From: Cunninghamia lanceolata
Lineage: Eukaryota; Streptophyta; Pinopsida; Cupressales; Cupressaceae
Length of the DNA stretch: 64,000 nt
Reading direction: 5' to 3'
Assembly (NCBI GenBank): GCA_027924645.1
Contig: BSBN01000297.1
Coordinates: 7,068,001-7,132,000 of the forward strand
This document shows, piece after piece, positions 1 to 10,030 of this stretch. The position numbers were made by a program, and so were the translations under genes. Below the pieces are notes generated by a model that had not been told where the DNA came from, ran no database searches, and saw nothing but the letters and a program-made list of their open reading frames with translations. How positions within the stretch are numbered: the first letter of the stretch is position 1; every line of letters begins with the position of its first letter.

Positions 1-1960
1 GTAGGAAGGTACCACGTGCCTTGGACATCAAGGGTATTCTTGACAAGGTGGCACAAAATTTTCCCACTGATTTGATATCTAATGAGGATATCATCAATGA
101 CTCTTCCCTCCATATGACTAACCTATTCACTGAATCCTCCATAACACTTGTCTACCTTGAACTTATCGATTGGGACCAACAAGGGTCCCCCGTACTAGAT
201 GTTTTTCAAAATGACAAAGCTATTGTAGAGTTCATGGGACTCCGGGATAGTATCCCTCTTGGCAATCAAAAAGCTAGTTTTGTAATGGAACTAGAGAAAA
301 ATGCTTATTTTGGTGAGAATGCCAAATCCTCCAGTCACAAAAATAAAAATTAAGGAAGATCTCTAGGTAAAAACTGCACTGTGGCACCTCTCGATCACAA
401 AATAGTAAAAATAAAGGATGTATCCAAAGATGAAAACCCAACTATGGCACTTGAGGATGGAGGATTTGACCTTCCCCTACCATCTAAGTATCAAGAGAAA
501 TCACTACTCCTAGTGGAAGATTCTACAGAGATAAATCTTGGCATAGAGCAAAATCCTAGAACAACATTCCTAGCAGCATCACTATCAAAGAAAGAACACA
601 AGGATGTTACCAATTTCTTTTTATGGCACACCATCAACTTTGCATGGACATATGCTGATATGCCAGGGTTAGACCCTAGCTAGTAGTTCACTATCTCACA
701 GTTGATCCAACACTTAAACCCGTCAAGCAAAAGCTAAGGAAGATGCATCCACAGATCGCTCTCTTGGTGAAAGTGGAAATACAAAAGTTGCTAGATGAAA
801 AATTCATCAGGCCTATTGATTATCCAGAATGGGTCTCAAACATTGTACCTATGTCTAAACTGAATGGGGCCATCCACATGTGTATTGACTTCAGAGATCT
901 TAAAAAAGCATGTCCCAAAGATGACTTCCCACTACCAAACATTGATCTCATAGTAGACTCGACTGCTGGTCATGAAATGCTTTCTCTAATGGATGGATTT
1001 TTTAACTACAATCAGATAATGATAGCGGAAGAAGATCAAAATAAAATAGCATTCACTTGTCCTTGGGGTGCCTATTGTCGATGCGTCATGCCATTTGGTC
1101 TTAAAAATGTAGGTGCAACTTATCAAAGAGCAATGATAGTGATATTCTACGATCTCTTTCATCACATCATGGAGGACTATGTAGATGATATACTAGCAAA
1201 ATCTTCTAGGGCAGATCACATACAAGTTCTAGGACAAATCTTTGATAGACTAGAAAAATATCAAGTAAGACTCAATCCAAAGAAGTGTGTCTTCAAGGTA
1301 ACATCAGGAAAACTGTTGGGATACATTGTATCTCGTAGAGGCATCGAAGTAGATCTAGTAAAATTCAAGGCTATAGTGGAGATGCCTCCACCAAAGAATC
1401 TCAAAGCATTAAGGAGCCTTCAAGGAAGGTTACAGTCTCTTAGGTGATTTATCTCACAGCGAGCAGATAAATGTCAACCATTTCAACACTTGCTCTGAAA
1501 GGATGTCTCATTTTGATGGGATGATAAGTGTCAAGAAATATTTGATCATATCAAAGAGTATCTAGCTACACCTCCTGTCTTGGTACCACCAGTCACCGAT
1601 AGATCTTTGATCTTGTACATCTCAACTATAACTACAACCCTAGGGGCTCTTCTAGCACAACATGATGAGTCAGGAAAAGAGCATGCAATCTATTATATCA
1701 GTTGAACCTTGGTGGGATATGAACTCAATTATTCACCTATGGAAAGAGATTGTTTAGCCTTAGTGTTTGCTTCCCAAAAGTTATGGAATTACATGCTAAA
1801 CCAACATACAAATCTCATAGCAAAAATTGATCCATTGAAGTATATTCTAGCAAAAGTAGCTCTCATAGGCCGACTAGATAAATGGGTCATGATCCTTAGT
1901 GAGTTTGACTTGAGTATGTGGATCGTAAAGCAATCAAGGGACAAGCCCTAGCAGATCAAC
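1..1960 (+). pseudogene. pol: Element A pol, part 1: linker, reverse transcriptase, RNase H
   Basis: Residues from about 21 to 682 form the linker seen in B between protease and RT. RT spans about 743-1500 and keeps the catalytic YVDD box (near 1183) and the MPFGLKNVGATYQ block. The connection and RNase H part (about 1490-1960) carries LLAQHDE and ELNYSPMERDCLA-type motifs. The frame breaks near 683 (shift at the PSLVAHY motif), at 1445 (TGA where W is expected) and again around 1700. The reading starts upstream of the window, so no start codon can be chosen. Nothing here could be translated as one protein. Confidence 0.9.
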
Positions 1961-2052
1961 TAGCAAAAGCACCCATGATAGATGTACATTCTATGGTATC
2001 TAAATTTCCAGATGAGAATCTATTCACTCTTTCTACCTCAGTAATGTTGGAG

Positions 2053-2640
2053 TTGTATTTTGATGGTTCCTACACATAGGATGGATCAGCGGCTGGCATC
2101 CTTTTTATCACACCTATATCCCAAAGTCATATCAGCTTGCATTTCCTTACACCAACAACATAGCCGAGTGTGAAGCACTCCTCATAGGTCTCAACACAAC
2201 AGTTCAATGGGACATCATAGAACTATAGGTATATGGAGACTCACAACTAGTCATTCAACAAGTCACTGATGAGTACCAAACAAAAGATGAAAAGTTGGTC
2301 CCCTACAAGCAACTAGTGGATGCCTACAAACCACATTTTTTTAGCATCACATTTGAGCAAATTCCAAGAGAGAATAACAAAGCTATAGATTTTATGGCTT
2401 ATGTAGGGTCACTTATAGACATGCCTGCAAACACATTAATTGAGCAATTATTGATACCAGCTATTAATGTTCCAACTACTGAAATCATCTGTGAACTTGT
2501 TGGTCCCAATTCCCCATGGTACAAAGATATCTATGAATACCTTAAACACGGTACCTTTCCCTTTGAACTCTCATCAATCCAATGCAAAACCTTTATCCAT
2601 CGATCTCTGTTACACCATTATGGGTGATACACTATATCAT
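2053..2640 (+). pseudogene. pol: Element A archaeal-type second RNase H and spacer to integrase
   Basis: The domain begins at YFDGSYT (about 2059), whose Asp is the first catalytic residue of this RNase H type. B shows the rest of the set clearly (NNIAEYEAL, YVDSQLV, NNKATDSMA). In A a deletion of about 15 bp after 2110 and several stops destroy the middle, while the tail from PRENNKA onwards (about 2370) is readable. In Tat elements this domain is a second RNase H placed between the ordinary RNase H and integrase, as here. No activity is expected from this copy. Confidence 0.8.
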
Positions 2641-2649
2641 CATAGTCTC

Positions 2650-3771
2650 GATGGTATCGTCTTACAATGTCTTGACGCAGAAGAAGCTAATGCTACCTTA
2701 CGAGACATACATGAAGGTGTCTGAGGTGCACATTCTACCAGTCCTAACCTTGCTAAGAAGATATTCAGAATAGGTTATTATTGGCCTACAATAGAACAAG
2801 ATGCTTTACAGCTTGCTAAGAAGTGTCTACAATGCTAGCAGCATGGAGATTTGATTCATGCACCAACTCATGAACTACAACCTGTGACTACTCCATGGCC
2901 TTTTTCACAATGGGGTCTTGACCTCATAGGAAAAATCCACCCATCATCATCTAATGGCCACAAATTTATCATTACCACCATTGAGTACTTCACAAAGTGG
3001 GTCAAAGCCATTCCCATGACTTATATCACTGGCAAGCAAATAGCCAAGTTTATCCTTAACTACCTAATTTGTCGATATGGTATCCCCCAAGCCATTGTCA
3101 CTGATAATGGGAGACAATTAAAGAATCAAGATGTCTATGCCTTATGCACACAATATAATATTCAACATCACTTTTCCACTCCCTACTATCTACAAAGTAA
3201 TGGCCAAGCTGAGGCTTCTAATAAAACCATCCTCAAAATCTTCAAGAAAATAGTCAATGAAGCTAGTCATGATTGGCACTTGCAACTCAATCCTGCCCTA
3301 TGGGCCTACCGCACTAGTATCAAAACACCAATTGGTGTCACACCCTATGCCTTAGTCTATGGTTCTAAAGCCATCCTACCTATAGAGGTTGAGATCCCAT
3401 CCCTTAGAGTATCCATGTAGAACCTGATTGATGGAGAGGAGTATCGCACTTCCAGATTAGCTGAGCTTGAACTATTGGATGAGAGGCACCTTGCCATGCT
3501 TAATCATCTCCATGTCTATCAAAACCACCTCTGGCATAATTATAAGAAGAAGATCAAAGAAAGATGGTTTCAAGTGGGTGATCTTGTCTTGAAAGAAAAT
3601 CAAAGAAATCAAGCAAATCAAGAATAGAATGGCAAGTTTGAGCTAAATTGGTTAGGACCCTTCATTATCACAGTAGCATATGGATCAAGAGCTTATACTT
3701 TACCTACACCTAATGGCATTCCTCTAGATGAGCCACTCAACAGTGTTTATCTCAAGAAGTTCTATGCCTGA
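2650..3771 (+). pseudogene. pol: Element A integrase
   Basis: The zinc-binding HHCC part lies at about 2700-2840 (HEGV...GAHS, then CLQC with a TAG just after). The catalytic core follows, with WGLDLIG (first Asp), IVTDNG (second Asp) and NGQAEASNKT (Glu), so all three acidic residues are still encoded. This contrasts with element B, which has lost the first Asp. An open stretch runs 2851-3420 and ends at a TAG. The C-terminal part reads on to a natural-looking end at KKFYA followed by TGA at 3769-3771. Stops at about 2724, 3418 and 3625 inactivate it. Confidence 0.88.
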
Positions 3772-5630
3772 TCCTCAAAAAAAATCTGTCCTCTAGTGAC
3801 AACCTAGTAAATAGGTGCCTTGGATAAGTACCATAGTGAAAACCTAACAAATAAGCATTATGTGTAGAGTCAGCATCCATCATCTATCAAGTCTTGTTCA
3901 TCCCATGGCCATTTTCTCAACAAACTTCATCCATCCATCCATAATAAAACCATTGACCTTGTTTGCATTTCCATCCCCCTATCTAGAATAGCTTAGAAAT
4001 TTGTCAATGTCCATCGTCGTCATCCCATGTCTTGGTCTATGTTAATAGTTATCACTGTCTTGTCCTAGGTCAAAAATTTTTGTGTCTTCTCCATCATTGG
4101 TTATCCTATGTCAGTCTACTAGAATGGGGGCAACTTTTTCCTTAACCTAGGTCTAGGAATGGATCCTTGTTCGTGGTTCACAACAACACAAACACTTCAA
4201 ACAAAACAACAACAAAAACATATCAATCTTCAAAATAACAACAAAAACACATCAACAATCCAAACAAAAACACAAGTGCTTCAACCATCTTACCAAAACC
4301 AAAACACTTCATCATATCCTACATCATCAAACTACCAGAACTACATATCATCTCATTTCAATCTGAAGGTACCTTGATCCCATGGATATGGGTATGTAGG
4401 TAGTTTGGCATACGAAGGAAGTATCCAGTACTCAGGTACATAAGATCTCATCATTTTACCAACCTAAGCTCAAACACCTTGACCCACTCATCACTCTACC
4501 TAGAACTACATATTATCACTTTTTCATCTTTCCTTGTAATGTGCCTTGATCCCATCAACACAGGGTATGTAGGCAGTCTGGAATACGAAGGATGTATCTA
4601 GTACTCAAGCACATATGATTCATCATTCTTCACCCACCTCAATCCATTGGCATGTCATCTTTCTAGTCTTCTATTTTTTAAAATCCATTCACCCTGACTT
4701 GACTAACTCAAGCAGCAAAACAATAAACACATGCATCCTTTCAAAGCAAAAGGCCTTAACCCACCTGAAGCAAAGACACTTATAGAGCCATATATGGTCC
4801 TACATATCGATTACCAACATAAGCTAAATCAATCTCAACCAAGCAACAAATCAACACACTTGTCTTATACAGAATGTTCCATGATCGAAACTAGACTAAA
4901 CGTCTTGTATGACATGTTGCATTTCTTGAAACCAAACATTATCCTTGCAACAGATAACACCCTTTAATGAACACATCGTTCTTACAATAAGGTTGTTATC
5001 TTTCCTATCTAATCTATCCTAAGCAACCTCTTTGGCAAGAGAATATGTTGGCTATATGTTTACTTTATAAGTTAGTCAATTTGCTTTTCAGTTTATCTTT
5101 TGTTCCTTTTCCAATACCTATTCAAGAGTACCTTGATTTATCTATAATCTTGGTATGTTGCGATGCAGTACAGATTGGGGGCATAGTCATTACTTTTATG
5201 TGCTATGTTTGACAAATGATCTTTAGTATATTTCTTAGCAGCATATTCATCTTGTGTGTGTTACGACCTAGCATCTTACATATTAATATTCTTCTTGCAT
5301 TTATGTATTGAAGTTTATTTTATGTTCAAGACTATGGCTCATTCACATTTACAAGGTTATATTATATGTAAGAGATCTAAGTTCAAACTACTTGCTTGCA
5401 GAGTCAACATCCATGCACTCAGATATCACAGCATATTGGTCTTTTATACCTTGGTGGCAAACTATCCACGTGCTATATCAAAATAAGGATTGCTCGTTAT
5501 CAACATTTGTGAAACTGTTGCAACAAGCTTATTCATCTACCCATCTATTTTTCCATGGCCTTATATAGTTTTCAAGCAAAGATCGATCAACAATCTTTCT
5601 CTCCTTTCTTCTATCTCCATCACCATCTAG
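3772..5630 (+). other. Element A 3' untranslated region
   Basis: No gene is seen. The block matches B 17838-19625, but the stretch of about 4200-5110 is in the opposite orientation to its counterpart at about 18275-19170. Two copies of a roughly 60-base motif containing GATCCCATGGATATGG and GGGTATGTAGGCAGT lie at about 4374 and 4550. A minus-strand TATA-like sequence (CTATATAAGG on the minus strand) sits near 5560-5571, matching the one at 19593-19602 in B. It may be the remnant of the antisense promoter. Short open frames here are in low-complexity sequence and are not called. Confidence 0.75.
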
Positions 5631-5639
5631 TGCATATCT

Positions 5640-6046
5640 GCAAAACCCACATGTTAGATATCGCATGTCATAGCATCTATATCTTCATCCATTATCACAT
5701 AAATCCATCTACATCTATAAGCATCACATAAACATATACATCATCACATAAATCCATAATCATACATACATGTCATCACATCCATGTCATAAAAAAATGC
5801 ATAAACAAAAGCATGAACATCAATGAGCATAATATGTCATCATATATCATCATGTGAAGGTCATCAAAAATACAAAGTGTGTGTGTCTACATCAACAGTC
5901 CATATGTATAAATCGAAATATACATCAATAAGTACATCATGGCTATCAAGAGCCCGCAAAATATACGTTGGATGCACGCAGGCATCAGTCAAAATATACA
6001 ATGTCCATCATGATACAAAAATGATACAATATACAAAATACATGCT
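5640..6046. repeat. Degenerate short tandem repeat (ATCACATAAATCCAT-like)
   Basis: The words ATCACATAAATCCAT, CATCACATAAACATA and TCATCACATCCATGT recur with small changes from about 5690 to 5830, then fade into CATCAATA- and ATACA-rich sequence up to the antisense PMD gene end at 6047. No gene is seen. The block is absent from element B at the matching place. Confidence 0.55.
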
Positions 6047-6324
6047 CTAGTGGGTAGAGCTGCCCTCCTACTATGATCCCTGTCCTCCACCTGTACTCAG
6101 TGAAGGTACCCCTACTGGTGTTCCTCCCCCTGGTGGCACAAAGGGTCTTCTAACTAAGGACACTGACTACCTTGTCCTGCGTGACCTAGATGCTCCTGAC
6201 CTACTCCGCTCTTGATAGCTAGGTGTCTGTTGATTTGCCGGCACTGCCCCAACATAGAGACCCCTATAGTACTTAGCCTCTCTGCCTGCTAACACAAGCT
6301 CTCCTTGTACCCGGATGAGCTTGC
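6047..6324 (-). pseudogene. C-terminal part of antisense PMD gene of element A (separated by element B)
   Basis: On the minus strand, starting at 6324, one frame gives a basic helical stretch (LIRVQGELVLAGREAKYYRG), a Ser/Arg-rich stretch, and a Gly/Pro-rich tail ending in TAG at 6047-6049. Three in-frame TAG codons interrupt the tail. It is the continuation of the minus-strand gene at 21030-22760. Taking out element B and one copy of the diverged 5-bp target repeat leaves the frame open across the junction. The gene is antisense to element A and lies between its integrase and the expected 3' LTR. Confidence 0.7.
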
Positions 6325-7515
6325 TGTAGACACCCAAAAATGACCATGTCTTTGCATCACTTGCATTTCGTCAAATTTATCTAATCACCTGCATTTCAAT
6401 GTTAATTAAATAATTTAATTAGTTAATTAATTTCATCATTTCATCAAATTCTTCTAAAAACTCTTAAATTCAACATTAATTGAATAAATTTTATTTATTT
6501 AATTAATTTCATTACATTCCTCTTTATTCTTCCAAAATTAAATAATTTTTATTATTTAATTACATCTTATCACCTTCCAAAATTCAAATCCACATTAATT
6601 AAATAAATCTCATTATTTAATTAATTTATCATCAAAATCCTCTCTTATCTATAATTAAATAATTTACATTATTTAATTAAATCAAATTGTTCTTTGAAAT
6701 TTAAATAAATCAATCAAATTTATTTAAATTAACTCAATCCTCTAAAAATAAATAAAATCAAGTATTTTATTTATAATCTTTATATTCCTCTATCATGCAC
6801 AAATAATTAAATAAATTTATTTATTTAATTTCAATTATCTTTTCAATTCCTCTAAAAATATCATGTTAACTTATATGCACAATTAGCCTTATTTTTAGAA
6901 CTCTAAAAAAGGCAAATCTAAAGTTAAGTTAATTGGCTTTAATTTATCTTATTTTCATCAACTCGTGAATTATAAAAAAAATTCTAATTTATGAAATCAA
7001 ATCCTATCTTTATCAAAAAAGCAATTATTTTAATAAAAAATATCTTTTTGGAGTGACACATGTCGTGTGCACATTTATCATGAGTTATTTGATTTATCTC
7101 AACCATTCTTTCTATGGATTTATTTCATCTGTTGATCGATCATATTTGAAACCTATATAAACCTCCTTCATCTCCTTCACAAATCCTCTTCGATCACTTA
7201 TTCTCAGGCATCCTTTTACAACGCTTTGAGCATACATTGCATCGTTGAGCACTTTACGATCTTTTGACATTGATCCTTTGAGTATGAATACACCTACATC
7301 CGCTTGTTGCAAACATGGTTTCACAACGTTATTGAGCAATCTACATATCTACAAAAAGAACAATACAATCTAGGTGAAGTCTTTCTTGTTTTATTTGATT
7401 TATTCATTGATATTGGCTTTTTACTTGGATCGATCTCTTTATGTTATAGGTTATTGAGTTGTTATTATCATTGCTTTGATTTTGTCATTCAACCTCTCGA
7501 TTTTCCTCATACACA
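6325..7515 (+). repeat. Element B 5' LTR
   Basis: It starts TGTAGACACCC and ends CTCATACACA. The left 500 bp (about 6400-6830) is an array of AT-rich palindromes. A TATA box (CCTATATAAACC, about 7152-7163) follows at about residue 830 and would start transcription of the element. It matches 19867-21029 and, reversed, 24245-25402 and 26284-27387. Confidence 0.93.
6402..6830. repeat. Array of eight AT-rich palindromes in the U3 part of the LTR
   Basis: Inverted repeats lie at about 6402-6429, 6475-6507, 6535-6561, 6594-6625, 6653-6678, 6698-6730, 6746-6775 and 6805-6830. Start-to-start steps are 73, 60, 59, 59, 45, 48 and 59 bp. Arms differ between units (TTAATTAAATAA, AATTTAAATAAAT, ATAAATAAAA), yet each unit keeps a matching reverse-complement arm. 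The same array recurs in the other three LTRs of the family. Base composition is very AT-rich, so some palindromy is expected by chance. Confidence 0.75.
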
Positions 7516-7518
7516 TTT

Positions 7519-7536
7519 TGGCACGCCTGGTGGGAC
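7519..7536 (+). promoter_or_regulatory. Primer-binding-like site of element B
   Basis: Four bases after the LTR end is TGGCACGCCTGGTGGGAC, which begins with the TGG expected for pairing to a tRNA CCA end. Element C has nearly the same site at 30790 (TGGCATGCCGAGTGGGAC). I cannot assign the tRNA by eye. Confidence 0.65.
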
Positions 7537-7678
7537 CCACTAACCTTTCTTTTTTTTTCTTCTAAAAAAAAGTTAATTTTTTAGAATCTAGGTACAGAAA
7601 AGCACAATCACAATGCAGAAAATTTGAAGATCCTTGTTCATTAGTTTGAGAGAATAGGTGTTGAGCATTCAAATGGTG

Positions 7679-8075
7679 TAACCTTAGCTCAAAATATTTC
7701 TGGGTTTTGTCGAAAACATTAAAATACTATCTGAGTATCTCTTATTTTTTGCATAAAATGCACAAATTCTAAGAAAAATATATCACAAATCTGTGTCCCT
7801 ATTTTTAGCTTATGCTTATTTTTTTTTGCTTTTTTTAGCCTATTTTTAGCAATTTCATGAAATTAGGCATATCTGTGTAACTTTAGCTCAAAAGATTTCT
7901 GGGTTTTGTCGAAAACATTAAAATCTTTTATGAGTATCTCTTATTTTTTATAGAAAGTGTACAAATTTTAAGAAAAATAGATCCCAATCCGTGTCCCTAT
8001 TTTTAGCCCATGCTTGTTTTTTTTTTACTTTTTCAAAGCAGTTTCGCGAAATTGGGCATATCTTTTGCATACAAA
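7679..8075 (+). repeat. Tandem duplication of about 199 bp in the leader
   Basis: Two adjacent copies share the words TTTCTGGGTTTTGTCGAAAA, GTATCTCTTATTTTTT and CGTGTCCCTATTTTTAGC. The first starts at about 7681 and the second at about 7880. They differ by scattered substitutions and T-tract lengths. Confidence 0.8.
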
Positions 8076-9589
8076 ATTGGTTTTTCATGAAACCAACGGC
8101 ATTAGAAAGTTAGTTCTCCCAAACTTTCTATGGTCAAAGAATTTTTAGGTAATTTTATCAGATTTATTAGGTACACTCAATCAAATTTAACTCTTCTTTG
8201 CAAACTTTAAATGGTCATAACTTGTGCAAAATTTATTCAGTTTTCATTTTTTTTTTGAAACTGTATAGAATTTTGTGTAGAATCTGATCATAATATTCAA
8301 TCTACTATACCTAATCATTATTATCAATTTTTTTTCTAGATTTCTTATTTTTCACCTAACAAGTTAAGCACTTTTAGTTAATTAATTTATTTTTGGCTAA
8401 CTACTTGAGTTTTTGGTGGAACTAATCAACTTTTTGTAGCCTCTTATCACTCAAACAGAGAAAATAGGTTTCTCTAACATGTTCATGCAGGACGATCTTT
8501 AAAGAAATTGACAAATCTATCGCATTAAGTCTTAGAAACATATTGCTTTCTTAAGGGACAATTGAACAAATCATCTTTTATAATCTAAGTCTTAGGAACA
8601 TATTGCTTTCTTAAGGGACAATGGACATGAATGCAAAACATACCTCAATTTTTTAAGAGACAATGGACATGAATGCCAAACACTTCAATTTCATAAGGGA
8701 CAATTGACAACTACAACTATGTGTGTGCCTAATCTAGTTGCACCTTATTTTTCTTATAACGGGACAATTGAACTTTTGTTTGACTTGCTTGATCTTACAT
8801 TTTAGTTATTTCTTTAGAAGGGCCTACTTTTGGATTGTGCTTCATCCAAAAGGGATGACCCTAAGAGGATTCTTCCTTTGAACAACTATATAAGAGGGAT
8901 AAGGTGAAAGCCAAGTCCTAACTAGCGTTAGCCTTACCTTGTGATGCCAAATCAAAAAGAGGTGTATTAGCACTTTCTAGAAATAATTTTTCACATTGTT
9001 TAAAGTGTTTGATACTCATAGTAGGATTGGTCAAAGCTTTTAGTGGATTGTAACATTGCTTGTAAGGCACTGGTCCCTCAAAGTTACTAAGAACCAATCT
9101 AGATAGTGGCTACCTGATCCACCTCTAAATGTTGCTGTAATCATCAGTGCAAGGGGAATCAATTTAAGTCCTCAAGATACTCAACATTGCCTCCCTTAAG
9201 AAGAGATAGTATTCCCTTGGCCATAAAGCTCTTGTGAACTACTTGAGCTTTCTAAGGGGAGGGTAAGATATCCCTACATATCGTCTCTCGTAAAGATACA
9301 AATGTCTGACACCTTTATAGAATGACATTTGGTCAACGGAGAATTAAGTTGTGAGCTAATCTACTGCAATGAACCTTTGTCTCTAGGGATAAAAAGTGCT
9401 TGATATTGTTTGCAATTGTCTAAATACCTATTGAAACATTGGGATTTTTTGTCAGCCTCGAGCATAGACTATCTGTTATGTCAGTCCTTTTTTTCCACTT
9501 TGTTTGATGTGTTTTATTTTGCCAAAGCAAATCCAATTGAACTCAAAACCAAATCTATCAAAATTTGCCTTATAAAAATCACAGACACT

Positions 9590-9850
9590 ACTCTACACCT
9601 TTGGTATAATAGCATCTCACCTTTGGTATAACAGTAGCTTGCCTTTGGTATAACAGTACCTTGCCTCTGGCAAACCCACTTCAACGCCCTTGGTATAATA
9701 GTAGCTCTCTTTTGGTATAACAGTAGCTCACCTTTGGTATAATAGTACCTCCCCTCTACTAGCTTAGTCCAAATGCCTCTTGTAACACAGTAGTTCACTT
9801 TTGGTAACACAGTCCTGCGCCTTTGGTCAAATAGTATAGTGCCTTTGGTC
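9590..9850 (+). repeat. Degenerate 20-bp tandem repeat, CTTTGGTATAACAGTAG type
   Basis: About a dozen units such as CCTTTGGTATAATAGTAGCT follow each other with variable spacing just before gag. The same type of unit, in the matching orientation relative to the element, occurs in the minus-strand cluster at about 23560-24160 and 22852-23217. Confidence 0.8.
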
Positions 9851-10030
9851 TAGTAAATTGTTCATCAAAATTGTCTTTTCCAAAACATAGGAAAAACCTA
9901 GCAAGCATCTCAAACAAAGTATCCTAGTGCATCCCATGGTAGCCACTAGACTCCAACAAACTATAAAGACCAAGCAAGTTCCCCTAAGCATAAATCACCT
10001 CCTCATACACCTCAACCAAGCCAATCCAAC

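Larger units (their letters stand above)
1..6324 (+). mobile_element. Element A: Tat-like Ty3/gypsy LTR retrotransposon, 5' part cut by window edge
   Basis: The window opens inside this element, at the point matching about 13986 of element B, and the two align almost continuously through pol. The order visible is linker, RT, RNase H, archaeal-type RNase H, integrase, then a long non-coding 3' region and the 3' end of an antisense PMD gene. Having a second RNase H between RNase H and integrase is the known hallmark of the Tat lineage. Element B is inserted at 6324/21030, and A resumes at 21030 up to about 23217. No 3' LTR of A can be placed, because the sequence after 23217 belongs to an inverted relative. 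Lineage assignment is inference from domain order. Confidence 0.85.
7516..10030 (+). other. Element B untranslated leader
   Basis: No gene is seen in 2.5 kb between the primer site and gag. It holds a direct duplication of about 199 bp (7679-8075), several repeats of CTTAAGGGACAATTGAAC (8530-8770) and a run of roughly 20-bp units containing CTTTGGTATAACAGTAG (9590-9850). Reversed counterparts of these parts occur at 23218-24230. Long leaders are common in large plant gypsy elements. The purpose of the repeats is unknown. Confidence 0.75.

Noticed and set aside
4159..4377. Asn/Gln/Thr-rich ORF in the 3' region of element A
   Set aside because: It comes from a CAAAACA-rich low-complexity stretch and has no counterpart frame in element B, where the segment is inverted.
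9590..9850. Short regularly repeated units that look like a CRISPR array
   Set aside because: Units are degenerate, there are no unique spacers of even length, and the setting is a plant retrotransposon leader.
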